This document shows, piece by piece, positions 18,600 to 28,816 of a DNA stretch of 64,000 bases. Below the pieces are notes generated by a model. That model did not search any database. It was not told the origin of the DNA and saw nothing but the letters and a program-made list of their open reading frames with translations. Position numbers and translations under genes: made by a program. Origin of the DNA: Melioribacter roseus (GTDB lineage: Bacteria; Bacteroidota; Ignavibacteria; Ignavibacteriales; Melioribacteraceae); assembly GCA_020722065.1 (NCBI GenBank), contig DYLK01000003.1:62001-126000 (forward strand), written 5' to 3'. Positions within the stretch are counted from its first letter, which is position 1. Every line of letters starts with the position of its first letter.

Positions 18600-19790
18600 A
18601 TGGTCAAAATTTCACCAGCTAAAAGAACTGAAAATATTAAATATGCTGTAAGAGATATTGTTTTAATTGCTCAAGAAGTTGCAAAATCTGGTAAAGAGAT
18701 GCTTTATTTAAATATTGGAGATCCAAATTTATTTGATTTTGCTCCGCCAAAACAAATGATTGAAGAAACTTACAAAGCGATGATGATTAATAAAAATGGA
18801 TATGCACCATCATCAGGAATTGAAATCGCACGCGAATCAATCAAACGGGAAGCAACACGAAAGGGAATTACTAATATTCACGATATTTTTGTTACAACCG
18901 GTGCCAGTGAAGCAATTGAACTTGCTCTAACTGCCTTAGTTAATGAAGGCGACAATGTTTTAACTCCAACACCAGGATACCCACTTTACACAGCCGTTGC
19001 AAGTAAATTACAAGCAATTGAAAATCCTTATTTTCTTGACGAAAAAAACGGCTGGCAACCAGATATTGAAGATATAAAATCAAAAATAAATGAAAAAACA
19101 AAAGCAATAATTATCATAAATCCAAATAATCCAACAGGTTCAAACTTTTCTAAAGAAACTTTACTTGAGTTGATAAATATTGCAAAAAAGCACAATCTTG
19201 TGATTTTTGCTGATGAAATTTACGATAAATTGCTTTTTGATGGCGAAAAACATATTTCTATTGCTTCACTCGATTCTGAAGCTCCAATTATTACTTTTGG
19301 TGGTCTTTCGAAAAACTATGTAGTCCCTGGTTGGCGAGTCGGTTGGGGAATTATCAGCGGAAATATTGGAATTCTTTCTGATTATATTGAAGCAATAAAT
19401 AAGATGTTGCGTGCAAGATTATCCGCTTCTCATCCAATGCAATATGCTATTCCCGCAGCTTTAGACAGTAAAAATGAACATCTAATTGAAATTATGGCTA
19501 AACTTGAGCGAAGAAGAAAATTAACAGTCGAAATGCTAAATGCAATAGATGGAATTAGTTGTGTTCAACCGAAAGGAGCATTTTATGCTTTCCCAAAAAT
19601 TGAAATTGAGAAATCAGATACAGAATTTGTCATCAATTTGATAAAAGAAACGGGAGTTGTGGTTGTCCCTGGCGATGGTTTCGGTCAGAAGCCGAACACA
19701 AAGCATTTTAGAGTTGTATTTTTACCAACAGAAATTCAACTTGAAAAAGCTTATTCAAGTATTTCAATTTTTATGAAAAAATATCTTTGA
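18600..19790 (+). CDS. PLP-dependent class I aminotransferase, AlaA-like (alanine/aspartate type)
   Basis: This 396-residue fold-type I aminotransferase has [15 protein letters not shown] at residue 39, [15 protein letters not shown] for the substrate loop, and [12 protein letters not shown] for phosphate binding. [10 protein letters not shown] near 178, the aspartate in [11 protein letters not shown], the PLP lysine in [18 protein letters not shown] near 245 and the C-terminal FRVVFLP with its carboxylate-binding Arg are also present. The pattern is closest to alanine aminotransferases (AlaA and archaeal AlaAT). Aspartate or a broad 2-oxoacid range remains possible. It stands alone upstream of uvrA. 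Confidence 0.9.
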   Translation: MVKISPAKRTENIKYAVRDIVLIAQEVAKSGKEMLYLNIGDPNLFDFAPPKQMIEETYKAMMINKNGYAPSSGIEIARESIKREATRKGITNIHDIFVTTGASEAIELALTALVNEGDNVLTPTPGYPLYTAVASKLQAIENPYFLDEKNGWQPDIEDIKSKINEKTKAIIIINPNNPTGSNFSKETLLELINIAKKHNLVIFADEIYDKLLFDGEKHISIASLDSEAPIITFGGLSKNYVVPGWRVGWGIISGNIGILSDYIEAINKMLRARLSASHPMQYAIPAALDSKNEHLIEIMAKLERRRKLTVEMLNAIDGISCVQPKGAFYAFPKIEIEKSDTEFVINLIKETGVVVVPGDGFGQKPNTKHFRVVFLPTEIQLEKAYSSISIFMKKYL

Positions 19791-19888
19791 TAGATAATCT
19801 TTTGATTTTTGACTTGATTAGGAATTGTGATGTTGATTTTTCCCTTCTAAATGGAAAGGAAATGGTATGATTTTGAGAAACGAGATTT

Positions 19889-22696
19889 ATGGAAGATAAA
19901 TACATAATTATCAAAGGAGCGCGCGAGCATAATCTTAAAAATATTGATTTGCGAATCCCAAGAAATTCTTTTTCAGTAATTACTGGACTTTCGGGTTCGG
20001 GAAAATCATCACTCGCTTTTGATACAATTTATGCCGAGGGTCAGCGAAGATATATAGAATCGCTTTCGGCTTATGCACGACAATTCCTCGGAATGCTCGA
20101 AAAACCAGATGTCGATTTAATCCAAGGTTTAAGTCCTGCAATTTCAATTGAACAGAAAACAACTGCTGGAAATCCGCGTTCAACAGTTGGAACTGTAACT
20201 GAAATTTATGATTTTTTAAGATTATTATATGCTCGAGTTGGGGAAACATATTGTTATCAATGTGGAAGAAAAGTTGAAAAGCAAAATCCAGAAAAAATGA
20301 TAGAAACAATTATTTCAGAATTTGCTGGGAAAAAAATTCTGATTTTAGCTCCAATCATCAAAGGAAGAAAAGGCCATTATAAAGAATTATTTCAAGAAAT
20401 TTTTAGAGATGGATTTTTAAGAGTTCGAGTAGATGGCGAAGTTTACGAAATTAGAGAGAATTTTCAAGTTGAGAGATACAAAATTCATAACATTGAAATT
20501 GTTGTAGATAGACTAACAGTAAGCGAAAAATCTGAAAGAAGAATACGGGATTCAGTTGAAATTGCTTTGAATTATGGTAGTGGAACAATTATAATAAATA
20601 ACGAAAATTCAGATAAGCTATTTAGCAGACATTTAACTTGTAATTATTGTGGAATTAGTTATCCAGAACTTGCACCCAATTCATTCTCATTCAATTCGCC
20701 TTACGGTGCTTGTTCCGAATGCGAAGGTTTGGGAGAAAAAAAAGAAATTTCACTTGATTTAATTATTCCAGATTGGAATTTATCGATAAATGAAGGTGGC
20801 ATTGAAGCTATCGGTAAACCACGTCCAACATGGTTTTTCAATCAAATAGAGAGTATTTCACAGAAATATGGTTTTACTTTTGATACAAAACTGAAAAATT
20901 TTACAGATGAACAAAAGAAAATTTTGCTTTATGGAACAGATGATATTATTAAGATAAAATATAAACTATCAAAAGGGGATGAAATTGTATATGACCACAA
21001 GTACAAAGGAATTATCAATTTTGTAAGACAATATTTCGAAAATACTTCATCAAATCAAATTAGAGAATGGGCTGAATCTTTTATGACAACAACAACTTGT
21101 CCCGTTTGCAATGGCGGTCGTTTGAAAAAAGAATCGCTTGCAGTAAAAATTGAAGGTTTAAGTATTTCAGAAATAACAAATAAACCAATTAGCGAAGCAA
21201 AAATATTTTTTGATGAACTAACTTTTCGAGGAAGAAATGAAATCATTGCTGAACCAATTTTAAAAGAAATTAGAAAACGAATAGAATTTCTTTCGAATGT
21301 TGGGTTAGATTATTTGTCGCTAAGTCGTTCTGCGAGAACTCTTTCTGGTGGCGAATCACAGAGAATTCGATTAGCATCGCAAATTGGGTCGCAACTTGCT
21401 GGGGTTTTGTATGTACTTGATGAGCCGAGTATCGGTTTGCATCAGAGCGATAATATTCGCCTGATAAATTCTCTTAAACATTTACGCGATTTAGGAAATA
21501 CAATTATTGTTGTTGAACATGACCGCGAAACAATAGAAGAAGCCGATTATGTTGTCGATTTGGGACCTGGGGCTGGGGAACATGGCGGAAAAGTTTGTGT
21601 TGCTGATACAAAAAATAATTTACTTTCAAATCCTGAATATGAAAAATCGCTCACTATTAAGTATCTGAAAAATATTATTCAAATTGAATCGCAACCAAAA
21701 ATTAGAGATGGAAATGGGAAATTCATTGAATTAATTGGTGCGAGTGGAAATAATCTCAAAAATGTGAATTTGAAACTTCCACTTGGGAAATTAATCGTTG
21801 TTTCGGGCTTGAGTGGTTCAGGAAAATCAAGTCTGATTAATGAAACACTCGTAAGAATCCTGATGAAAAAATTCTATAAATCAAAAGTTGTTCCTTTGCC
21901 ATTTAAAGAAATTCGTGGGACAGAAAATATCGATAAAATCATAGAAATAGATCAATCTCCAATTGGCAGAACTCCGCGTTCAAATCCAGCAACTTATACG
22001 GGACTCTTTACAATTATCAGAGAATTATTTACAGATTTACCAGATTCAAAAATAAGAGGTTACAAACCAGGAAGATTTAGCTTCAATGTTCCAGGCGGCA
22101 GATGTGAAGATTGTGAAGGAGACGGTTTGAAGAAAATCGAAATGAACTTTTTGCCGAATATTTATGTAAAATGTGAGACTTGCAAAGGAAAAAGGTACAA
22201 TAAAGAAACGCTTCAGATTTTATACAAAGGCAAATCTATAGCAGATGTTTTAGGAATGACTGTTGAAGAAGCACTTAAGTTTTTTGAAGATTTCCCGCGA
22301 ATAAGTAGAAAAATACGTGCTTTGGACGATGTTGGTTTGGGTTATATTACACTCGGACAGCAAGCAGTTACACTTTCTGGCGGGGAAGCTCAAAGAGTGA
22401 AGTTGGCAACAGAATTAAGCAAAGTTGCTACAGGAAATACATTATATGTTCTTGATGAACCAACTACAGGTTTGCATTTTGAAGATGTGAAAATACTTTT
22501 GCAAGCTCTAAATAAAATTGTAGATAAAGGAAACACTGTTCTTATTATTGAACATAATGTTGATGTGATAAAAACGGCAGATTATATTATTGATTTAGGA
22601 CCAGAAGGCGGTGAAAATGGTGGATATATAATAGCCGAAGGAACGCCAGATGAAATTAAGTCAAACACTAAAAGCATAACTGGAAAATATTTGTAG
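19889..22696 (+). CDS. uvrA: Excinuclease ABC subunit A
   Basis: UvrA is the damage-recognition ATPase of nucleotide-excision repair. The 935-residue protein has two ABC ATPase halves: Walker [21 protein letters not shown] near residue 33 and [16 protein letters not shown] near 643, with signature and Walker B stretches [24 protein letters not shown] and [24 protein letters not shown]. Zinc-finger Cys pairs occur in CYQCGR, in CNYCG with CSECEG, in CPVCNGG, and in CEDCEGDG with CETCKG. The start [19 protein letters not shown] is typical of the family. The helicase partner lies about 3 kb upstream but in a separate unit. Confidence 0.97.
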   Translation: MEDKYIIIKGAREHNLKNIDLRIPRNSFSVITGLSGSGKSSLAFDTIYAEGQRRYIESLSAYARQFLGMLEKPDVDLIQGLSPAISIEQKTTAGNPRSTVGTVTEIYDFLRLLYARVGETYCYQCGRKVEKQNPEKMIETIISEFAGKKILILAPIIKGRKGHYKELFQEIFRDGFLRVRVDGEVYEIRENFQVERYKIHNIEIVVDRLTVSEKSERRIRDSVEIALNYGSGTIIINNENSDKLFSRHLTCNYCGISYPELAPNSFSFNSPYGACSECEGLGEKKEISLDLIIPDWNLSINEGGIEAIGKPRPTWFFNQIESISQKYGFTFDTKLKNFTDEQKKILLYGTDDIIKIKYKLSKGDEIVYDHKYKGIINFVRQYFENTSSNQIREWAESFMTTTTCPVCNGGRLKKESLAVKIEGLSISEITNKPISEAKIFFDELTFRGRNEIIAEPILKEIRKRIEFLSNVGLDYLSLSRSARTLSGGESQRIRLASQIGSQLAGVLYVLDEPSIGLHQSDNIRLINSLKHLRDLGNTIIVVEHDRETIEEADYVVDLGPGAGEHGGKVCVADTKNNLLSNPEYEKSLTIKYLKNIIQIESQPKIRDGNGKFIELIGASGNNLKNVNLKLPLGKLIVVSGLSGSGKSSLINETLVRILMKKFYKSKVVPLPFKEIRGTENIDKIIEIDQSPIGRTPRSNPATYTGLFTIIRELFTDLPDSKIRGYKPGRFSFNVPGGRCEDCEGDGLKKIEMNFLPNIYVKCETCKGKRYNKETLQILYKGKSIADVLGMTVEEALKFFEDFPRISRKIRALDDVGLGYITLGQQAVTLSGGEAQRVKLATELSKVATGNTLYVLDEPTTGLHFEDVKILLQALNKIVDKGNTVLIIEHNVDVIKTADYIIDLGPEGGENGGYIIAEGTPDEIKSNTKSITGKYL

Positions 22697-22705
22697 ATAA
22701 ACAAG

Positions 22706-22744
22706 AATATTTCCACCTAAAACAGCAAATTAGGTGGAAATATT
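22706..22744. terminator. Long perfect hairpin between convergent uvrA and NUDIX genes
   Basis: A 15-bp perfect stem (22706-22720 with 22730-22744) encloses a 9-base loop. No T tract follows on either strand, so it may block or stabilise 3' ends rather than act as a classic intrinsic terminator. Its right arm overlaps the stop codon of the minus-strand gene. Confidence 0.7.
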
Positions 22745-23204
22745 AATAAAATGTTACTTCATGACTTTTATATGATTTACCTTCGTAAATGAATTTGGCA
22801 CTAAAGAATTTTTCTTGTTCTAACCACGGAATAAATATTTTATCACCATCCCACAAATTTAGATTAGTAATATCTTCATCGTTAATCCAATGTAACTCTC
22901 CTTCATTAGAATCAATAATTTCACCTTCAAAATCATCAATGATAAAAAGGAAAACGTGCCAATCGTTTTTCCCATCAAAATTTGGGAATGAAATAAAACC
23001 TTTCATTTTCAGTGATTTTACTGAAAGTCCAGTTTCTTCTTTTACTTCTCGAGTGGCACATTCTTCAGGATTTTCACCAATTTCAAATTTGCCCCCAACA
23101 CCGTTCCATTTTCCTTCGTGGTAATCATTTTCCTTTTTATTTCTGTAAATCATCAAAGTTTTACCATTTTTCCTGATATAACAAAGTGTTGCAAGAATGT
23201 TCAT
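22743..23204 (-). CDS. NUDIX hydrolase, MutT/MTH1-like
   Basis: The 153-residue protein carries a full Nudix box, GGKFEIGENPEECATREVKEETGL at about residues 37-60 with the REVKEET core. The preceding KWNGVGGK and the overall length resemble 8-oxo-dGTP diphosphatases that clean the nucleotide pool. Substrate is not certain from sequence; other dinucleotide or nucleoside triphosphate substrates are possible. Its ATG shares one base with the stop of hldD (TAATG), so it is translated from the same transcript. Confidence 0.9.
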   Translation of the reverse strand: MNILATLCYIRKNGKTLMIYRNKKENDYHEGKWNGVGGKFEIGENPEECATREVKEETGLSVKSLKMKGFISFPNFDGKNDWHVFLFIIDDFEGEIIDSNEGELHWINDEDITNLNLWDGDKIFIPWLEQEKFFSAKFIYEGKSYKSHEVTFY

Positions 23205-24178
23205 TACGCAATAAACCCATTTTTAAGAAGATAATTTTTTACATAATCTTCAATTCCATCTTCAAGTGAAGTAAATTCTTGCGAAAAACCAACACTTCGC
23301 AATTTACTTATGTTTGCTTCAGTATGATATTGATACTTGTTTTTAAGAATTTCAGGCATTTCTATGTATTTAATGTTTTTTTCTCTTTTCATATTCAAAA
23401 AAACAGCAGAAACCAAATCGTTCCAACTTCTTGCTTTGCCCGTTCCAACATTAAAAAGACCATTTTTATCTACATTTTCCATAAAAAATATTGAAACATC
23501 TACCACATCTTTTACATAAATAAAATCTCGAAGTTGTTCGCCATCAGCATATTCATTTTTGTAAGATTTAAATAATTTTACCTCTCCATTTTCTAAAATT
23601 TGCTTATATGCTTTAGTTACAACACTTTGCATTTCTTCTTTATGAAATTCATTTGGACCATAAACATTAAAGAACTTCATCCCAACTACTTTATTGAATA
23701 GAGATTCATTTTTAATCCATCTATCAAAAAGGAATTTTGAATAGCCGTACATATTCATCGGACGAAGTTTATCGAGTTCGTCAATATTATCATCGTAGCC
23801 ATTTTCACCATTTCCGTAAGTTGCTGCCGACGATGCGTAAATGAATCGTGCACCACGTGGAATTGAGTATTTTACAAGTTCAGTTGAGTACTTATAATTG
23901 TTATCAATCAGAAAATCTGCATTTGTTTCGGTAGTTGAAGAACAAGCCCCAAAATGAAAAAGTGTTTCAATTATGAATGGAATTTTTTCGTCTAAAAGAA
24001 GTTCAATGAATTTTGTTTTGTCAATAAAATCATAAAATTTTAATCCGCGTATGTTTTTCCATTTCTCTTTTGTCCCAAGTTCATCAACAATTACGATGTT
24101 ATCATATCCTAATGTGTTTAATTTCCAAACTAAAACACTCCCTATAAATCCTGCTCCGCCAGTAACAACAATCATCAT
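23204..24178 (-). CDS. hldD: ADP-L-glycero-D-manno-heptose 6-epimerase
   Basis: HldD converts ADP-D-glycero-D-manno-heptose to the L-glycero form used in the LPS inner core. The 324-residue short-chain dehydrogenase/reductase-fold protein has the NADP-binding TGGAGFIGSVL at residue 6, SSAATYGNG near 116, and the catalytic YGYSKFLFD pair near 145. FFNVYGPNE, RDFIYVKDVVDV and the late FNVGTG follow the HldD/RfaD pattern. The kinase and nucleotidyltransferase of the same pathway are split genes at 62687-64000. Confidence 0.95.
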   Translation of the reverse strand: MMIVVTGGAGFIGSVLVWKLNTLGYDNIVIVDELGTKEKWKNIRGLKFYDFIDKTKFIELLLDEKIPFIIETLFHFGACSSTTETNADFLIDNNYKYSTELVKYSIPRGARFIYASSAATYGNGENGYDDNIDELDKLRPMNMYGYSKFLFDRWIKNESLFNKVVGMKFFNVYGPNEFHKEEMQSVVTKAYKQILENGEVKLFKSYKNEYADGEQLRDFIYVKDVVDVSIFFMENVDKNGLFNVGTGKARSWNDLVSAVFLNMKREKNIKYIEMPEILKNKYQYHTEANISKLRSVGFSQEFTSLEDGIEDYVKNYLLKNGFIA

Positions 24179-24248
24179 TTCTCCATTAAATATGAATTAA
24201 ATTATTATTTTAACATTCAATTATCGTAAAAAAATTGTGAAAATTCAG

Positions 24249-27200
24249 ATGATAAATACAATAAAAAAATTACTTAATGAAAGAATATTGGTTCTTGATG
24301 GTGCAATGGGAACAATGATTCAAAGATATCTATTATCAGAAAATGATTATAGAGGGAATGAATTTGCAAATCATAGTCACAATTTGAAAGGGAATAACGA
24401 TATTCTTTCAATTACAAAGCCCGAAATAATTAAAGAAATACACAAACAATATCTTGAAGTTGGAGCTGATATTATTGAAACGAACACTTTTAATGGAACT
24501 TCAATTTCGCAAAAAGATTACGGTTTAGAAAATTTATCATATCGAATAAATTACGAATCTGCTAAAATTGCAAAAGAATTAGCAGTGGAATTTACAAATC
24601 AAAATCCACAAAAACCTCGTTTTGTTGCTGGTGCTTTAGGCCCAACAAACAAAACTTTATCAATGTCGCCAAATGTAACTGACCCAAGTTTTAGAGAATA
24701 TACTTTTAATCAATTTGTTGAAAGCTACAAAGAACAAGCAAAAGGTTTGATTGATGGCGGAGCAGATATTTTACTCGTAGAAACAATTTTTGACACATTA
24801 AACGCAAAAGCTGCATTATTTGCAATTGATTTGTTGAGCGAAGAAATTGGGAGAGATATTCCAATAATGATTTCAGGAACGATTGTTGATTTAAGTGGAA
24901 GAACTCTTTCTGGGCAAACAACCGAAGCATTTTGGATTTCAGTAAAGCACACGCGAAATTTATTAAGTATTGGACTAAATTGTGCTTTAGGTCCAAAACA
25001 AATGCGTCCGTTTATTTCGGAATTATCAGAAAAAGCAGATGTTTATATAAGTCTTTATCCAAACGCTGGTTTGCCAAATGCTTTTGGAAATTATGATGAA
25101 ACTCCAGAATTGATGATTGAAGTTCTTGATAAATATGCTGAAGAAGGTTGGATAAATATTCTTGGAGGTTGTTGCGGTACAACTCCAGACCACATAAAAG
25201 TTTTTGCTGAACATTCCAAAAATCTAAAACCAAGAAAATTGCCGAAAAAGAAAAAGGAACTTCAATTAAGCGGTCTTGAACCACTAAATTTTCGAGAAAA
25301 CATAAATTTTGTAAATATTGGAGAAAGAACGAATGTTGCAGGTTCAGCAAAATTTAAAAATCTGATAAAAGATGGGAAATTTGAAGAAGCACTTTCTGTC
25401 GCAAAAGAACAAGTAGAAGGTGGAGCTCAAATTATTGATGTAAATATGGATGATGCAATGATTGACGGAGTTTTTGCAATGCGAAAATTCCTAAATTATG
25501 TTGCAACTGAACCAAATATTTCAAAAGTTCCAATAATGATAGATTCAAGCAATTGGGAAATAATAGAAAATGCGATGCAAGTAATTCAGGGAAAGGGAAT
25601 AGTAAATTCAATTAGTTTGAAAGAAGGCGAAAAAAATTTTTTAGAGCAAGCAAAAAAAATCAAAAAATATGGTTTTGCCGCAATTATAATGGCATTTGAT
25701 GAAAATGGACAAGCTGATAATTTAATTCGCAAAAAAGAGATATTTACTCGTGCATATAAATTGTTGAGAGAAAAAGTAGATTTTCCAGAAGAAGATATAA
25801 TATTTGACTCGAATGTTTTTGCAATTGCAACTGGAATTGAAGCACATAATAATTATGCTGTTGATTTTATTGAATCTGTCCGATGGATAAAGCAAACTTT
25901 TCCAAATGTGAAAACTTCTGGGGGAATTAGTAACGTTTCATTTTCATTTAGAGGAAATACTTTTGTTAGAGAAGCTATTCACGCGGTTTTTCTATTTCAT
26001 GCAATAAAAGCTGGTTTAGATATGGGAATTGTAAATCCAAGTCAATTAATAGTTTATGATGAAATTCCATCAGAAATATTATTAGCAGTTGAAAATCTTG
26101 TTCTAAATAGAACAAACAATGCAACTGAAAAATTGCTTGAAATGGTTGAAAATCTTAAAAGTGATGTTAAAAAAGATAAAATAAATCAAGATTGGCGAAA
26201 GGAATCAGTTGAAAAAAGACTTGAACATAGCATAATTAACGGAATTACTGATTTTATAGAAGCCGATGTTGATGAAGCCAGAATAAAATTGAAAGATTCT
26301 TTGTCAGTTATTGAAGGTCCGTTGATGAACGGAATGAATATAGTTGGTGATTTTTTTGGTCAAGGAAAAATGTTTCTTCCACAAGTAGTAAAAAGTGCAA
26401 GAGTTATGAAAACCGCAGTTTCATTTCTAATTCCACATATCGAAAAAGAAAGAAAACTTAGCGGAAATGTTGCACAATCTTCTGGTAAAATTCTTCTTGC
26501 AACAGTAAAAGGCGATGTTCACGACATTGGAAAAAATATTGTTGCAGTCGTTTTAAGTTGTAATAATTATGAAATAGTTGATTTAGGAGTAATGGTCCCA
26601 AACGAAAAAATACTTTCAACTGCAATTGATGAAGGTGTTGATGCAATTGGATTAAGTGGTCTAATTACGCCATCTTTGCACGAAATGGTACATATTGCAA
26701 AAGAAATGGAAAGATTGGGTTTGGATTTGCCTTTGTTGATTGGCGGAGCCACAACTTCCACAATTCATACTGCAGTTAAAATTGACCCAGAATATAGTGG
26801 AATTACAACACACGTTTTAGATGCCTCTCAGTCAGTTTCAGTAGTTAGTAAAATTTTATCGGCAAAAGATGAATTTCGTAGAAAAAAGAAAGAAGAATAT
26901 GCCAAAATTCGAAGAATTCATGAAAAAGGGGAGGATAAAAATTACATTTCTCTTGTTGAAGCAAGAAATAATAATTTTAAAATAAATTGGAATACCAATC
27001 CACCATTTCAACCCAAGCAAATTGGCATTTTTGAATTTCTTGATGAAAGTATAGCAACTATCCAAAAATTCATAGATTGGTCACCTTTTTTCCATACTTG
27101 GGAAATGAAAGGGAAATATCCTGCAATTCTTACAGAAAAAAAATATGGAAACGAAGCCCAAAAACTGTTTGATGATGCTCAGAAAATGCTTGCACAAATT

Positions 27201-27908
27201 GAATCTGAAAAATGGCTAAAAATGAATGGAATAGCGGGAATTTTTCCAGCTAATTCAATTGGAGATGATATTGAAATTTATAGTTCTGATGGCAAAAAGT
27301 ATTTATCAAAATTGCATTTTTTGCGAGATCAAAGAAAAAATAATAAAAATATCAATCTTTCTTTATCTGATTTTATTCTTCCAAAAGAAAGTAATCAAAC
27401 AGATTATATCGGAATGTTTGCAGTTTCCGCAGGAATTGGAATTCAGCATAAAATTGAAGAATTCAGAGCCAGAAATGATGAATACAACTCAATTTTGATA
27501 CAAAGCATTGCCGATAGATTAGCAGAAGCATTTGCAGAATTTGTTCATTGGAAAATTCGAACAAATATTTGGGGTTTTTCGAATGAAGAGATTAATATTG
27601 AAAATCTAATTGCAGAAAAATATATTGGAATTCGACCTGCGCCAGGTTATCCAGCACAGCCAGATCATACTGAAAAGCAAATAATCTTTGATTTACTAAA
27701 CGCAGAAGAAAAATGTGGAATTACGTTAACAGAATCGTATGCCATGTTGCCTACTGCTTCGGTTTGTGGACTAATATTTTCGCATCCCGAAAGTAAATAT
27801 TTCTCAATTGGGAAAATAAGTAAAGACCAAGTTGAAGATTACGCTAAAAGGAAAGAAATATCGGTTGAACAAGTTGAATATTGGCTAAAACCACACATAA
27901 ATTATTAG
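24249..27908 (+). CDS. metH: Cobalamin-dependent methionine synthase
   Basis: MetH transfers a methyl group from methyltetrahydrofolate to homocysteine through bound cobalamin. At about 1,220 residues it is the full-length form. The homocysteine domain opens [14 protein letters not shown], with zinc Cys in LNCALG and [10 protein letters not shown]. The pterin domain has [11 protein letters not shown] and [12 protein letters not shown]-type motifs. The B12 domain has the cobalt-ligand motif GDVHDIGKN near residue 760. The C-terminal activation domain has [20 protein letters not shown] 24249 is chosen; a GTG four codons earlier (24237) is an alternative. The window shows no B12 riboswitch in the 58-bp gap upstream. 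Confidence 0.96.
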   Translation: MINTIKKLLNERILVLDGAMGTMIQRYLLSENDYRGNEFANHSHNLKGNNDILSITKPEIIKEIHKQYLEVGADIIETNTFNGTSISQKDYGLENLSYRINYESAKIAKELAVEFTNQNPQKPRFVAGALGPTNKTLSMSPNVTDPSFREYTFNQFVESYKEQAKGLIDGGADILLVETIFDTLNAKAALFAIDLLSEEIGRDIPIMISGTIVDLSGRTLSGQTTEAFWISVKHTRNLLSIGLNCALGPKQMRPFISELSEKADVYISLYPNAGLPNAFGNYDETPELMIEVLDKYAEEGWINILGGCCGTTPDHIKVFAEHSKNLKPRKLPKKKKELQLSGLEPLNFRENINFVNIGERTNVAGSAKFKNLIKDGKFEEALSVAKEQVEGGAQIIDVNMDDAMIDGVFAMRKFLNYVATEPNISKVPIMIDSSNWEIIENAMQVIQGKGIVNSISLKEGEKNFLEQAKKIKKYGFAAIIMAFDENGQADNLIRKKEIFTRAYKLLREKVDFPEEDIIFDSNVFAIATGIEAHNNYAVDFIESVRWIKQTFPNVKTSGGISNVSFSFRGNTFVREAIHAVFLFHAIKAGLDMGIVNPSQLIVYDEIPSEILLAVENLVLNRTNNATEKLLEMVENLKSDVKKDKINQDWRKESVEKRLEHSIINGITDFIEADVDEARIKLKDSLSVIEGPLMNGMNIVGDFFGQGKMFLPQVVKSARVMKTAVSFLIPHIEKERKLSGNVAQSSGKILLATVKGDVHDIGKNIVAVVLSCNNYEIVDLGVMVPNEKILSTAIDEGVDAIGLSGLITPSLHEMVHIAKEMERLGLDLPLLIGGATTSTIHTAVKIDPEYSGITTHVLDASQSVSVVSKILSAKDEFRRKKKEEYAKIRRIHEKGEDKNYISLVEARNNNFKINWNTNPPFQPKQIGIFEFLDESIATIQKFIDWSPFFHTWEMKGKYPAILTEKKYGNEAQKLFDDAQKMLAQIESEKWLKMNGIAGIFPANSIGDDIEIYSSDGKKYLSKLHFLRDQRKNNKNINLSLSDFILPKESNQTDYIGMFAVSAGIGIQHKIEEFRARNDEYNSILIQSIADRLAEAFAEFVHWKIRTNIWGFSNEEINIENLIAEKYIGIRPAPGYPAQPDHTEKQIIFDLLNAEEKCGITLTESYAMLPTASVCGLIFSHPESKYFSIGKISKDQVEDYAKRKEISVEQVEYWLKPHINY

Positions 27909-27915
27909 GAAAATT

Positions 27916-28440
27916 ATGAAAACAAATAGACTTAAACTCTTTATTATTATATTCTTAACAACTTTCTCACTTCAATTATTAGCACAAAATCATAAGGAAG
28001 TTTTCCCTTCAGACTCAAGTTATTCGTTGAAATATCCCAATGATTGGATGACAATTCCATCAGTGAAGAAAATGAATGTAATGATAGTTAGCCCTAAAAT
28101 AAGTGAAAAAGATAGTTTCCAGGAAAATGTAATAGTTTTTTCAGAAAAGATAGATGAAAAACTGACACTTGAGGAAATTTATCAGAAATTTCAAAAGGAA
28201 ATTCCCACCAAAGTGAAAGCATATAAACTAATTGAGAAGGGAAATACTAAAGTGAACAATTTGGAAACTATTTGGTTTGTGTTTGAACAAGGAAATGAAA
28301 CAAAAAACTTGGCTTATATTTTTCATAAAGGGGGAAATAGCTATGTCGTTTTAAGTACAGCAAAAACAACAACTTATGCTGAATATGAAAAATATTTTAA
28401 GGAAATTAGTTATAGTTTCAGATTCAGAAAAAAATTCTGA
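27916..28440 (+). CDS. Small exported protein, PsbP/DUF1795-like
   Basis: This 174-residue protein has a signal peptide (KLFIIIFLTTFSLQLLAQ) and a single domain beginning YSLKYPNDWMTIPS. It continues through VIVFSEKIDEKLTLEEIYQK and ends SYVVLSTAKTTTYAEYEKYF. That layout resembles PsbP/DUF1795-type periplasmic or lipid-anchored proteins of unknown role; the match is by eye only. It starts 8 bp after metH. The last 45 codons and stop, plus 20 bp, occur again exactly at 46630-46788, at the far end of an 18-kb inserted segment. Confidence 0.75.
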   Translation: MKTNRLKLFIIIFLTTFSLQLLAQNHKEVFPSDSSYSLKYPNDWMTIPSVKKMNVMIVSPKISEKDSFQENVIVFSEKIDEKLTLEEIYQKFQKEIPTKVKAYKLIEKGNTKVNNLETIWFVFEQGNETKNLAYIFHKGGNSYVVLSTAKTTTYAEYEKYFKEISYSFRFRKKF

Positions 28441-28460
28441 AATTCAATCGTTTTCTGAAC
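28302..28460 (+). repeat. 159-bp perfect direct repeat, left copy
   Basis: I compared the two copies base by base and found no difference over 159 bp. This copy is the 3' end of the exported-protein gene (to its TGA at 28438-28440) and the following 20 bp. Identity stops abruptly at both ends: 28301 is C and 28461 is G, against T and C at the other copy. Confidence 0.97.
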
Positions 28461-28816
28461 GTGATTTTTTCCGTAATTTTTTGAATAAACTTGACTTTTA
28501 CAGATTAACAAAAGTATATTTTGTAAATAACAAGTTATTTGTACTATTTACATATAATAGTTTATATATAAAATTTTTAGCTATTCTATCAGTGAGGCAC
28601 TAAAGGAAAAAGATATACAATTTTGGCATATTAAGGTTATTAGTTGTGTCCAAAATCACATTAATACCATATATCATCTTTATCGGATTGAATCTCTAAC
28701 CAGAAAACTATAACTTAATAGTAAGAATTACAATAAGTAAAATCCTTGAAATATTTTATGGTTTTAGAATGAATAATAAAGTAAGACATTTAATTAAAGA
28801 TGAAGGCATAAGTAAA
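28461..28816 (+). other. Left end of the inserted segment, non-coding, with a candidate promoter
   Basis: These 356 bp hold no gene. TTGAC at 28491-28495 and TATATTTTG at 28515-28523 are spaced like a -33/-7 pair and could drive the four-gene module. If so, the leader is nearly 300 nt long. A 14-bp sequence at 28476-28489 recurs at 46606-46619, near the other end of the segment. Confidence 0.5.
28491..28523 (+). promoter_or_regulatory. Candidate promoter of the giant surface-protein module
   Basis: TTG at 28491-28493 (within TTGAC) is followed after 21 bp by TATATTTTG, a near match to TAnnTTTG with one extra T. It is the best promoter-like pair before the four-gene run. Confidence 0.4.

Noticed and set aside
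24179-24248. Cobalamin or SAM riboswitch before metH
   Set aside because: The gap to the divergent gene is only about 60-70 bp and shows no riboswitch core.
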